64,000 nt of DNA from Parietaria judaica (lineage: Eukaryota > Streptophyta > Magnoliopsida > Rosales > Urticaceae), in NCBI GenBank assembly GCA_954871525.1, contig OX940860.1, positions 25,266,001 through 25,330,000 of the forward strand, given 5' to 3'. The position numbers and the translations under genes were made by a program. Shown here piece after piece: positions 21,720-33,363 of the stretch (position 1 is its first letter; each line of letters opens with the position of its first letter). The notes under the pieces are model-generated. The model had not been told where the DNA came from. It did not search any database and saw only the letters and a program-made list of their open reading frames with translations.

Positions 21720-24321
21720 CTACAAATAGATCTCCTCCACGACCTGAGCTTTCATTTGGTCTTGAGTTTCATCAACCGACGAGGGTTTGGTCTCATCATC
21801 GTAAAAGTAGCTCCTTTGATAATAATCACGATGATTAGAATCATACCAATCCTTGAAGTTCTCTCCATAGCTCACTCCAAGCATGTCGCAGTACCTCTTG
21901 TAGTAGCCAGTACTAGTCGTCACACCATTGGATACCAAGCCTGGTGATTCACCTCTGATGATGCTCCCAATATCACCGTAGCGATAGCGACTGGATTTCG
22001 AGCTGGCTTGGATGACAATGTCGTGGCACGAAGGCTTGTCGTCGTGATGAGTCATCCAAAACCATAAGGCTGTCTTGAATGCCACGATCGGGTCTGTTGC
22101 CACCAAATCCGGGTTGTTTATCAAATCCAACCCTAGAGCTTTACCAGCGAGGCCGTAGTTGTAGTTGCTGAGAATAAAATCACGCATAAAGAAAACATAT
22201 CCAACTTAGTCAAAAGTTTCCGATGTTTACAACACGTGCTATATATAACGGGATAATAGTGGATAAAAATATCCGACTTCAACTGCAGGTGCACCTTATA
22301 AATATCTAAGTTGAAAGATTGACGGTAAAAATTACACCTTTACCCTAAGATAGCAAATTTTTTAAAACATAATATGACATATGCTGATGTGTCATGTCAC
22401 GTCACGTGGTCACAATATTTTTTGGGTTAATTATACGGGGAAAAATACTTGACTTTGACATTTAAAATGTTCGAACTTTAGTACTTAACATCTTTACACA
22501 TGTCGCCTTGTCTACTTTATGGTTTTATTCGCAAATATTTGTTGATCAACATCACGGCAGAAGTAAAGATATTAATAACATGAATAAATTACCATGGATA
22601 GAAAAAAATAATCACACAATTTTCTCTATGATGTATCCTTTTACCTGCTGAAACAAAACACAGTATACATGCCGCTATCTTAACTAATTTTTATATTTTT
22701 TTGCCATTGAAAAAAATTATATACCATGCAGTCCCAATTGACCTAGTTTTTATACCTTTGCTGCAAATATCCTTATCTATACAATAATAATGTCTTGTAA
22801 TTATGAGTATGAGAAAATATAATTATTAGTATATGTTAATATTATTATATAGAATTGAGCAGTACCGAAACTTACTGCGTGAGTTGAATAGGCCCTCGTG
22901 CGTGATAGCTCTGGGCATAAGCACATGGCCAATAATGAGACGTGCAATATTCACTGCTTCTGCTTCTGCTTCTTGATGATCTCCTCTTAACTAATCTACA
23001 GTATCCCCATGAATGGTCCGAGTAATAGTATAACCCTTTTCCTTCACCAACAATATTGCATGATATTATCATGATTCAATGACTTATAAAACTAATTACT
23101 GTAGAAAAGTGCCCAGAAAGTATACATAATTTCAAAACATGTCGTATAGACTTTGTATTTTTTGTTTTCTTTATATAATTTCAAAGTTTTGTAAAGTGCC
23201 TCAATAAATGTATTATGCAGTACAAGTACAATATAATGCTCAATTTATAGTTTTCATTAATTATTATCAATTGTACGTATGTAAGAAATTATGGGCAGGT
23301 TTTACGTTCTGGGCTTCATTTTTGCAAATTTATCTTTATTGGATAAAATTCTTCGAGTCAGACGCGGATTATAGGTGACTATGATCAATAAGCTTCTAGA
23401 GATTCAGGCCCAATCTAATAATTTTGATAGTTTTTGGCAAAAATAAATACTAGATTTGCTTATATTAGTACGAGATTATTATTATTAATTAATTAAGATA
23501 TAATATAATATAAAGTTTTTTAAATTAGTATATAATTTTTTTATATTATTCTAGAGTCTTGGGCTTATCGCTCAAATTTATTATTGTGAATAGGCTTAAC
23601 TCTCTTTACTACTATATATAGTTGCATTGCAACTGTATACAATTTTGACTAATTATTTCATTATTCAAAAATACAATTAACGTGTTTTAGATCATAATTT
23701 TTTATATATTCGAAAATAAATATTATTGATTAAAAAAAATAAAAATAAAATAAATATTATATATGGAGCAATGTTACTCCAGCTTATACACACACCTGAG
23801 ATTGCTTGAGATGTTTGACCAAAAAAAGCCGCGAGCTCCCTCTTCCGTGTAACGACGTCACCGGTGGTCCCGAAGCCAGGAAACGACGCGGCGGCAGTGA
23901 GGAAAGCACCATAGCTATAGAAGCCCCGACCAGGGCAATCTTTACTGTTTAACATCGAGTCAAACAGCGCCCGGCTCACTATCTCGCTCACTCCATGATC
24001 ATAGTCACTGCTCGTCCGTCTGAGGAGTGTCTGATCGGCGCGTGGCACGCGCTGGTCCCGACAGTACTCAGGAGTGTCACCGCACCATCCGTGCCCGCTG
24101 CAGCACCGTCCCTCCCTGCAGCCGCCAATGCTTGGCCCACATCGGTGGTCGGGCCTTTCGATCAGCTCGTCTGCTCTTTGGCGCGACAATACAATTGGAT
24201 TTAGGGTTCGGAGTTCGGAAGTAGGTTGATAAACGCTAGATCTTTCATCTGCTGATGCGATCGCTATGATAAAGAAATAAGCGGTACATGAAACGGTGAT
24301 TAGAGGGCTTATTATCTTCAT
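21720..24321 (-). CDS. Chitinase-like protein: hevein domain plus GH19 domain with both catalytic Glu lost
   Basis: Three exons, 24321-23796, 23041-22876 and 22167-21720, join in frame to 379 codons. Splice signals: intron 2 has GTAAGT and TTCTCAG; intron 1 has GTGTGT and a weaker GAAG acceptor chosen by reading frame and family alignment. A signal peptide spans about residues 1-24. A hevein-like chitin-binding domain covers Cys61-Cys87, with six cysteines rather than eight. Next comes a GH19 fold (FPGFGTTGD at about 148; WGYC at about 187; NYNYG at about 232; LGLDLINNPDLVATDP; TALWFWMT; KPSCHD). Active GH19 chitinases have HE in 'TSHETTGG' and E in 'WGYCFLRE'; here these read TSQAISG (Ala173) and WGYCRLVK (Lys194). 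The usual late 'ECG' and 'NLDC' cysteines are also gone. A tail of about 40 polar residues is extra. Probably a secreted, non-catalytic chitin-binding or cell-wall protein; a decaying gene is the alternative. Confidence 0.85.
22168..22875 (-). other. Intron 2 of the chitinase-like gene, with a MITE-like insertion
   Basis: 708-bp intron with GT...AG borders. The stretch about 22240-22560 carries words seen in the window's inverted-repeat elements (gacggtaaaaattacacc, 'gtcatgtcacgtcacgtgg') and looks like an old MITE. Intron 1 (23042-23795, 754 bp) is plain AT-rich sequence. Confidence 0.55.
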
Positions 24322-24373
24322 TTTGTTTCAGGATTATCGTTATGAGCCTTAGGGTTCTATAAATTTGTTAGGT

Positions 24374-24384
24374 TTTTATATAGA
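24374..24384 (-). promoter_or_regulatory. TATA box of the chitinase-like gene
   Basis: On the minus strand tctatataaaa lies about 55-60 bp upstream of the ATG at 24319-24321. This fits a start site roughly 25-30 bp downstream and a short 5' untranslated leader. No other box close to the ATG was better. Confidence 0.5.
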
Positions 24385-26601
24385 CATATTCCATGAGAAT
24401 AACGAGTAACGACGAACAGAATCTTTTATTACCTAGATAACTGTGAAGATTAAATTGATAAGAATCAAATTCTCACTTGGAATTTACGAAGCATATTGTT
24501 TCAGTGTCGTGAATTTTGGTTACAAATAGGATAAAATAATTTATAATTTATCACCTTGTTATACACGAAGACGTCATGTACAAGTTATATATATAATTGG
24601 AAAATAAATAGGCTTTTAAAAATTATTAATAATATTTTTATTATTAAATACAAGATTAATGGCGACATATGTATTCAAGTTGTATTAAATTGAGGCGGTA
24701 TAAGTTTAAATTTTGTTTTCAGAAATATATGATCAATTTTAAATTTTATTATAACTTCAATACACTCAAATTTAAATTTATTACATTTGAATTATTCTAC
24801 TCGAGTATATATATCACTTAAAATATTATTTGAGCATATATAATACTTAGCTGTTTATTAGACGACCATATGTATTTAAATATTATTTTTTGAGCTTTGG
24901 ACTGATTTTTTTTTTACGCCGGTATATATATTTATGTGATTATGTGTATGTCCGACTTATCAAACCTTAGCGTTTATTTGGCTCTAGGGGTATATACGTA
25001 ATGTCTTAAACTGTAATTATATTATGGCATATCATTGTTTATCCCGCTATTTCCCAGCTATATATGATCATGTCGCTTTTGACCGTATTGAATGGAGTAC
25101 ATAATTAATCGTTAATAACGATGCCTTTGGCATAATTTATTTAGTCTTATTTTTATTTTAGAATAAACTAAACTACTTTTTATGTGTTTGGAAAAACTAT
25201 TTTTACAAAAAAACACAAAAACGATTTTAGATTTTTGTACAAGAGTAGTAAAACTTACGATTCATAGCTTTTGATTTTTTCTCAAAACAAAAACAGTTTT
25301 TAGTATATTTTAGTCTTTACACCCTAAATATATTTATTTAATCAAACGCTAAATCAACTTTTGTTACCAACAACAACTGTTTTATAAATAATTTACCAAA
25401 CACATGTAATTTTTTCTTAAAAATTAAAATTAAAAGCAATTTTTTAAAAACAAAATTATACCAAATAATATACCTACATCAATGAAATCCTTGTTTCGTC
25501 GCGAATTAATTAGTATATAGAGGTCAATTTTGATTTTGATTTTGATTTTGATTTTATTTTATAAAGAAAATAGGCACTCATTGCCCTTATCCGGAGCGAG
25601 TGGGTTTCGCCTGCTTATAAGCACAAAGTGCAGTAAGCAACCCATGTCCGGCTCTAGGTCAACGTGGACGGCTCCGAAACTAGGTACGCAGGATGGCTAT
25701 GCCGACTCATGACTTTTTCAAATTTAATTATTAAACGATTGCTTAAATCACATTAGAATCAAGAAACACTTTATTTCATAATAAAAAGTGGCTCATTTAT
25801 TTCACTATAGAGTTGATATAAAAATTTAAATAATACACTAACGTTGGAAGATAGTACATGGCAAATGAGCTCGAACATCACGTAGGGAAGAGCTAACTCC
25901 TTACTTCCGTTTCCATTTATTCTTTTTTGGGGTCCAATTAGTGGAGAGCTAACTCCTTACTTCCATTTCCACGTAGGGAAGAAAATCGCCATTTGCGGTA
26001 AAAGTACCAAAGTGTTGGATTTTCAGGTACAGTTTCAATTTTCTTGTTATTTTAGTTGATGAACATCATTATAGATTCGTTATTACAGGGTTTTTTCTAT
26101 TTATTTATTTATTTATTTATTTTCCCATAGCCTACTTTCTTGAAGTTTTGTTTTGTTTTGTTTTTTGTTTTTTTGTTTGTTTGTTTGTTTTTTTTTGTAT
26201 GTGGCAAACATGCCAAAGTTTTGTGTTTTTGAGGATTTTGAGGTACGCTTTTTATTTTTCTTGTTGTGTTGGATTATTATTATAAATCTGTAACTATAGA
26301 GTTGAACCGAGATTTCTAAGAATAATCCTTAGATAAGTTAACATATACATATACATATCTATATATGTATCCATCTATTTCTTAACCCGCCTCATTTGGC
26401 TTTTTTGAATTTGATCAAATGGTCCATGTGAAACCCATATTTCAGATACTGCCAGTTTTAGCAGGTAAGAAGCGAATACATGGGCCATAATACTGCCAGT
26501 TTTAGTAGCTACTAGCTAGCGAGGGTGACACTCGTGCTCACTCGTGCGAATATATATATATATAAATAAAGGCTACGCATCAAAATAAATTATTGAATAT
26601 A
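24385..26601. other. Gene-poor spacer with simple and direct repeats
   Basis: Mostly AT-rich. It holds (TTTTGA)n at about 25529-25556, (TTTA)n at about 26097-26121 and TTTTG-type runs at about 26148-26200. A direct repeat of the word gagctaactccttacttcc occurs at about 25889 and 25945, each associated with a cacgtagggaag copy, suggesting a local duplication. 25600-25710 is less AT-rich and opens a 60-codon frame that I do not recognise. No gene is supported. Confidence 0.4.
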
Positions 26602-26606
26602 AAAGA

Positions 26607-27158
26607 TGTTGGATCCCAATTCACGGATCTGCAAAGAACACGAATAACACCAAAAGAAATCGAACAGAAAAATAAAGGACACAAACTTTTGGGAGAAGAA
26701 ATTCTCTTGATTAATAATCGAAGGCAATACAAGAAGATAAACTCAAAATTCTAATGAACTCTACACTTTACAAAGTGTACATGCTAGGTATATTTATAGC
26801 CTCACATAGGCGAAACCCTAGCTAACCAAATCGCACCAAATCAGGAAACTACCCTAAATAATCCTATCAAATCTTTGACTTGATCTTTGCTTGCTCCTCA
26901 AGCTACGCGCTTTCCTTGCTGGGTAGTTGCTGACTTTCCCTTTCCTGCCCGGACAGCTTCTCTGTCCCTGAGCTGGCCTGCTCGTCTGCCTCTGGCCGGG
27001 CTTGCCTACTATCCGGACGTTTTGCTCGTGTTCACCCGAGCTGGGCTGAACAACTGTCCGTCTTCTGTTCTGGTCGGTACCCGGGCTGACTCCTCGCAAG
27101 TGTTTATGCCCGTCCTGGTTTTGGTCGTCATCCGGACTAAGTCAAGCTTAAGCTCACA
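26607..27158 (-). repeat. 3' LTR of copia element II
   Basis: 552 bp, tgttggatccc ... aagctcaca on the plus strand. A one-base indel near 27119-27124 relative to the partner LTR breaks the long U3 open frame that other family members keep. Confidence 0.93.
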
Positions 27159-30100
27159 TTCTCCCCCGTAAGCTTGACTTGCTACACTCTTTACTCCGAG
27201 CAACTCTCTCATCTCCGCGAACTTCACTCTCGCCAAAGCCTTGGTGAGGATGTCTGCTCGCTGCTCCCTTGTGTTGATGAACTCTACGATGATCTGTCGC
27301 TTCTCCACACACTCACGAATATAATGGTACTTCGTGTCAATGTGTTTGCTTCGTCCGTGAAACACTGGATTCTTCATCAACGCGATTGCAGACTTGTTGT
27401 CCACGTAGAGAGTTGGTGTTTTCTGCTCGGAACCCGTCATCTCACTGAGTAGCCCTTTCAACCACATAGCCTGACATGCTGCTGCGGTTGCCGCCATGAA
27501 CTCTGCTTCACATGAGGATAGAGCTACTGTCTGCTGCTTTTGAGACTGCCAGGTGATCAGGTTTCCGTCGAGGTAGAACGCCATCCCTCCGGTACTCTTC
27601 CTGTCATTGATATCACCGGCCAGATCACTGTCCGTAAAGCCGACTAGTACTTCTGCTCCACTTCCTCGGTTGTACTGGATCCCGTAGTCCGTCGTGCCCT
27701 TCACGTAACGCAAGATGTGCTTCACCGCCTGCTGGTGTGCACTCGTGGGCTTCTCCATGTATCGACTGACTATCCCAACTGCGTGTGAAATGTCTGGTCG
27801 GGTGTGGGTGAGGTACCTTAGGCACCCGATCACGCGTCTGTACTCCGTGGGATCCACTCTTCTCCCTTCAGCATCCTTCCCGAGCTGCAGCTTCGCCTCC
27901 ATAGGGTACTTGCTCGAGTTACAGTTTGCCATCTCGAACTGTTTAAGGATCTTCTTCGCGTAGGCCGACTGCTTCAGCGTAATGCAGTCCTTCTTCTGTT
28001 CCACCTCGAGACCAAGGTAGTACGAAAGTAATCCGAGGTCACTCATCTCGAATTCGGCCATCATCTGCTGCTTGAACCCATCTACGCCTCCTGCGCTTGA
28101 TCCTTTGACGATCAGGTCGTCCACATACACTCCCACGATCAGAGTTTCCTGCCCGGAACTCCTGGTGTAGACTGCCTGCTCGCTCAAGCACTTTGTGAAT
28201 CCAAGATTCTTCAAGCTCTTGTCAAGGCGGATGTTCCACGCTCTTGGTGCTTGTTTTAACCCGTATAAGGCCTTGGATAGCTTGTACACCTTCTGCTCCT
28301 TGCCCGTGACGCCGAACCCCTCTGGTTGCTTGACGTACACTTCTTCTTCGAGGTCATCGTTTAGGAATGCCGATTTGACATCCAGATGGTGAATTTCCCA
28401 ACCTCGATGAGCTGCTAGGGCTAGGATGAGTTTGATCGTGTCCAGTCTTGCTACTGGAGCAAAGACTTCCTCAAAGTCTATGCCTTTCCTCTGCACGTAG
28501 CCTTTAGCTACCAGCCTTGCCTTGTACTTAAGGACATTCCCCTCAGTGTCCTTCTTCAGCTTATACACCCACTTCAGGCCGATGGGATTATGACCTTTGG
28601 GCAGGTCGGTAAGCTCCCATGTCCTGTTCTTCTCAATGGCCTTTAGCTGCTGCCACTCCTGCTCGGCTGCTGCCTCCTGGTAATTGGCTGGTTCTTCTGC
28701 ACACAACAAAGAAAGTTCCTCCAGGCTCATCTCCACTTCTTGAGTCTGATCGTAAACGTCTGCTAGAGGACGGAATCCTCTTGGGCCGTCTTTTATGGAG
28801 GAATCTCCCGAGCTAGACGGGCTGGTCCTGCTCGGGCTTGGTGTCCGTGGTGTGTCCGGGCTATTCTCTCCCGGGCTGGGTTCTCTCGTCTCTGGCAAGA
28901 TTGTTTCCGAGCTGGGTGTTCCGGGCAGCTCCTGCTCGGCAACATCCTGGTCGTCTTCGACAATGAACTCCACTGAGTTCTGCTCGGGTTCTCCATTCTC
29001 GTCGCGCCAATCCCACTTCATCTCCTCTTCGAACACAGCATCTCTGCTCACTTGGAGTCTGCCGCGTCGTGGATCGTAGAGTCTGTGTGCCTTGCTTCAT
29101 TCTTCAACGCCAAGGTACACCATCTTCTGACTCCTGTCATCCAACTTCTTGAGATGTGGCCCCGCAATCTTCACGTGTGCGGTGCATCCGAACACTTTCA
29201 AATGTTCTAAGTGGGGTTTCTTCCCTTTTGCACGCTTGGTAGGGTGTACGCTCTCCTAGCGCTTTGGTAGGCAAACGATTAAGCAGGTAGACGGCATGCC
29301 TTACTGCTTCTGCCCAAAAACGGGCTGGAACTTGCATGCTCTTGAGCAAGCTCCTTGCTGTGTTCATCACAGTTCGGTTTCGTCTTTCCACTACGCCATT
29401 CTGCTGGGGCGTGTGGGGTGCGGACAGGTGTCGTTGAATTCCTTCCTGGTCGCAGAACTCTCCGAACTGCTGGGAGGTGAATTCTCCTCCTCGGTCTGTA
29501 CGCAAGACCTTTAACCTGTGCACCGAGCCATTCTCCACGATCTTCTTGAACTTCTTGAAGATCTCAAAGGCTCCACTTTTCTCCTTAAGCATATAAACCC
29601 ACATCCAGCGACTGTAATCATCAACAAGTAAAAGAAAGTACTTGTTACCTGCCAAAGTTGCTGGGGTGACTGGACCACATAGATCTGCGTGCACCAACTG
29701 TAAGGGTTTCTCTGCTCGGAACCTGGCCTTGATCGGAAACGGTATCCTCGCCTGCTTTGCGATCATGCAGCATTCACATAGCTGGTCGGGGTGCTCTATC
29801 TTGGGAACCCCGAAGGCCATCTTCTTCTCGCCCATCATCTTGAGCGCGTGAAAATTCACGTGTCCGAGCCGTGCGTGCCATAGCCAAGCCGGGTCTGCCA
29901 TCGATGCCATAAGACAGACGGGCTGGCATGTCTTCAGGAGAATCTTGTAGAGTCTGTTGGGTGTTCGCTCCACCTTCATCAACAGCTCTCCTTCCTTGGT
30001 CCACATCTTCAGGTAGGACCCTTGCAGCAACACTGTGTTCCCGATCTCAGTCATCTGTCCTAGACTGATGATGTTGCTTTTCAACTTCGGGATGAAATAC

Positions 30101-31440
30101 ACCTGGGTCATCAGACGCTGGTCGCCATTCTTGCACTCGAACAGGATCGACCCTCTGCCTCTGATCTCTACGACTGATCCGTCGCCGAATTTCACGCTGC
30201 CCGTGATCTTCTCATCGAGCTCTTCAAACTTAGCTTGGTCCCCAGTCATGTGGTTGCTTGCGCCGTTGTCAAGGTACCATACGTCGGTACTGACTCTTTT
30301 CTCGTCATGTGTGAGGAGGTTTGCAAAAACCTTGTCCTCGATGAGGAAGACCTGCTCGCTGGTCTCCTCCGGGTATCTCTGCTCGGCCTCTGGGCTGATC
30401 GGCACACTGATCAGTTTTGCCCGGGCCTTAGCTACGCCTTCGCCAATCTGCTCGTCCAGGTGCATTTCCTGCTCGGCAAACAACAATGCCGGCTGGTCGT
30501 CTGGGAATCTTGCTAGATTGGCCTCTTCGCCCTGGTTCCTGCTCCGGCACTCAGATGCAAAGTGCCCAAGCTTCTGACAATTGTAGCACTTCACTGTGCT
30601 CTTGTCTCTCCTGGTCGTGCTTTCCTGACGGGTAGATCCACCGCCGCGACCACGCATGTCCCGACCTCGACCTCGTCCACGACCCTGTCCGCGTCCTGGG
30701 ACTTCTCCACCGAAGCTGTTCCGACCTGAGGATCTTGTAGAAAACTCGACTCCCCCGGTTTTCCGCTGTCTGGCCGTCCATTCTTCATGCGTGAGCAGGA
30801 GGTTCTTGTCCTCTTCTCTGTCACCGTAACCCCGGAGTCTCTCCTCGTGGGCTTTTAGGCGACCAACAACCTCCTCGACCGACATGGTCTTGAGATCGCC
30901 GAACTGCTCTATCGATGTCACGATCTGCATGTACCTGTGAGGCACTGCTCGGAGGAATTTCTTAACGATGGTGGTCTCCTCCACCTTGTCTCCCAGCGAG
31001 CGTATGCCGGTCACAATGGACGTGAGCCGCATAGCGAAATCATCAATTGATTCGCTCTCCCTCATCCTCATGACCTCGAACTCACTCTTCAAGGTCTGGA
31101 CCTTTGCCTCCTTGACGCGATCTGCGCCCATGTGCATGGTCAGAAGAGTTTTCCATGCTTCCTTTGCGGAATCTTTCTCGGCAAGCATGAGAAGAACTTC
31201 TTCCGGAACTGCTTGGTAAATAGCGGCTAGAGCCATTCTTTCCTTGCGCCCTTCGACACCGCCGTTCTCTACGGCCTCCCATACTCCCTGCGCCTGCAGA
31301 TTCACCCTCATCTTCAACGCCCACACGGCGTAATTGCTCTTCGTGAGCATGGGGTAATGGAGTGTAACTGTGCCTTCTCTGGTGTCTGGTTTCGGTGCGA
31401 CCAAAGCTCTTTCCATCGGTGACTCTGATGATGAAGACAT
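27009..31440 (-). pseudogene. Copia element II gag-pol, frameshifted
   Basis: Gag starts at the ATG at 31438-31440 (MSSSSESPMERALVA). The first frame runs to 29137 with gag, the CCHC knuckle CYNCQKLGHFASEC, the protease motif WYLDNGASNHMTGD, and the integrase HHCC finger and D-D-E motif (VHADLCGP, LRTDRGGEF, NGVVERRNRT). A one-base insertion at about 29230-29236 shifts the frame, and GAA-to-TGA type damage gives a stop at 29097-29099. Pol resumes in 27009-29051 with RT ([24 protein letters not shown]) and RNase H ([18 protein letters not shown]). Compared with element IV, five codons are missing before 'IEKNRTWEL', and FLNGD has become FLNDD. Confidence 0.92.
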
Positions 31441-31454
31441 GTTCTTCGATTGAA

Positions 31455-31466
31455 GCTCTGATACCA
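31455..31466 (-). promoter_or_regulatory. Primer-binding site, copia element II
   Basis: The reverse complement is TGGTATCAGAGC (initiator Met tRNA), 2 nt from the 5' LTR. Confidence 0.9.
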
Positions 31467-31468
31467 CT

Positions 31469-32021
31469 TGTTGGATCCCAATTCAAGGATCTGCAAAGAA
31501 CACGAATAACACCAAAAGAAATCGAACAGAAAAATAAAGGACACAAACTTTTGGGAGAAGAAATTCTCTTGATTAATAATCGAAGGCAATACAAGAAGAT
31601 AAACTCAAAATTCTAATGGACTCTACACTTTACAAAGTGTACATGCTAGGTATATTTATAGCCTCACATAGGCGAAACCCTAGCTAACCAAATCGCACCA
31701 AATTAGGAAACTACCCTAAATAATCCTATCAAATCTTTGACTTGATCTTTGCTTGCTCCTCAAGCTACGCGCTTTCCTTGCTGGGTAGTTGCTGACTTTC
31801 CCTTTCCTGCCCGGACAGCTTCTCTGTCCCCGAGCTGGCCTGCTCGTCTGCCTCTGGCCGGGCTTGCCTTCTATCCGGACGTTTTGCTCGTGTTCACCCG
31901 GGCTGGGCTGAACAGCTGTCCGTCTTCTGTTCTGGTCGGTACCCGGGCTGACTCCTCGCAAGTGTTTCTGCCCGTCCTGGGTTCTGGTCATCATCCGGAC
32001 TAAGTCAAGCTTAAGCTCACA
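31469..32021 (-). repeat. 5' LTR of copia element II
   Basis: 553 bp. On the minus strand a TATA-like ggctataaatata sits about mid-LTR (about 31655-31667 plus), and U3 keeps an open frame of about 90 codons. Confidence 0.93.
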
Positions 32022-32026
32022 GAAGA

Positions 32027-32444
32027 TGTTACAATTTTTTTTATCTTGAAAGAAAAAAGAAGAGATTTAAGCCGGATATTTACGTACATTTTTTTATTTG
32101 AAAATACACTAGCTTAGAGAAAATACATAATTATTCTTATATTATTCCCGTATCTAACTAATTAGTACTTTATGATCTATATGCATTATGCAATCATGAT
32201 TTAGCAATTTTGGCTTTATTTATCCTTTGACACGATGAAAATGTAACGAATTACCATGAACACAATCCCGTTCCAAATGTGTGTTTAGTTATTTTAGAAA
32301 GTAAAGGTAATACAATCAAAAGTATAAAGTGATTGTGTTTGAGTAATTTGCATTAAAACATAGGTGCTTTTTTTTTTTCTTCCATTTTTTCGTACTTTCT
32401 TCATTTCTCCACTTCCCTTTGTCCACACCTTTTCCATATCTTTA
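32027..32444. other. AT-rich spacer
   Basis: No gene, RNA or repeat recognised. Confidence 0.4.
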
Positions 32445-32870
32445 CACTACAAAAATAGATATTTTTGCAGGCGAACGCGTCGAAAATAAATTCTCGGGTA
32501 GTATTGCGTTTGCTGGTTGAAGTAGATTATTCCGCTGGCAATAGAAGGTTTATTGACGACGTTGCATGCACAGAAAATAATGGTGCACCCTTGAAGAACT
32601 CCCTCTGCATTAAGTTTTCTTTCGTTTTATCTAGCTTGTGCTCTACCGGTGGTTGTCGGAGCCTTGGTTTCTGTAAATGTAAGGATCTATGTGACAGCAA
32701 CAGTTGTAGTGTTGGAGTTAGCAGCGGCCGGGACTTTGGTCGCGATACTACATAAGGGTCCAGTTATTGGCCATATGGTTCGGTATTTCTCCGTGGGTGC
32801 AATTCTTTACGGCGCATCATATCATGCCGTATTTAGTTTGGGTAACCTAAAAAAGCATAACTAGGTATAT
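32445..32870 (+). mobile_element. CACTA-type end followed by an exon-like segment
   Basis: cactacaaaaatag at 32445 matches the terminal repeat of plant CACTA (En/Spm) elements; the matching far end was not found. Downstream, a plus-strand frame ending at a TAG near 32862-32864 reads PVVVGALVSVNVRIYVTATV, then AAAGTLVAILHKG, and closes FSLGNLKKHN. It gives two or three hydrophobic, membrane-type segments of good composition. I do not recognise the protein. It could be a captured host exon or an unrelated gene fragment. No start codon or upstream exon could be assigned confidently. Confidence 0.4.
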
Positions 32871-33016
32871 GAGTAACTAGTAATGAAAGTACTAATCTAA
32901 AAAATACTAGTAATGAAAGTATTTATTAATATCAATGTATTAGTATAGTGTGCAATGAGTTATGTCTTGTTTGAGTTATGTAATCGTGAATCGTGATGTT
33001 AAATAAAATATATTAG

Positions 33017-33346
33017 TGTTAACTCTGGCCATGTGGACAAACGTGAGTTGCTGACATAACATTTTTTGCCACGTGGACGAGCCCACAACAGTCTAATTTA
33101 CGACAAAACAACGAATTAAACTCCTCATTAATACTATTTAATACAACTAATTAAACCCCTAATGATTACACTTAACAAAACAGATTTTTCCACGTGGCCA
33201 GAGTTAGCGGGTAAGTTAAGGACGTTATGAGAATGGAGTGGTCAAGTCCCCAAATGTAAATTTGGGTATTTTTGACACCACTTTTAAACTTTAGGTACAC
33301 GAGGTGTTCTTTGACCAAACTATAGGTATTTTCGCCGTCATTAACC
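33017..33346. mobile_element. Truncated family A MITE
   Basis: Contains the inner and right parts of family A (ttaactctggccatgtgg ... ttttcgccgtcattaaccc), but the left terminal repeat is missing: it starts abruptly inside the element at about 33017. The right end lies 17 bp from the hAT element that follows. Confidence 0.75.
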
Positions 33347-33363
33347 CTCTATATATGTATATA

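Larger units (their letters stand above)
26607..32021 (-). mobile_element. Ty1/copia element II (family D), full-length, defective
   Basis: 5,415 bp on the minus strand. LTRs lie at 26607-27158 and 31469-32021, with flanks aaaga (26602-26606) and gaaga (32022-32026), a 5-bp duplication with one change. The primer site is TGGTATCAGAGC at 31455-31466, two bases from the 5' LTR. The polypurine tract is acgggggagaa, next to the 3' LTR. About 10-11 differences between LTRs by eye make it older than element IV. Coding is broken by one frameshift and one stop. Confidence 0.95.

Noticed and set aside
23692..23795. Extension of chitinase exon 1 to the open-frame end (VCISWSNIAPYIIFILFLFF...)
   Set aside because: Hydrophobic read-through of intron 1. 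A GT donor at 23794-23795 and the family's known exon boundary end the exon at 23796.
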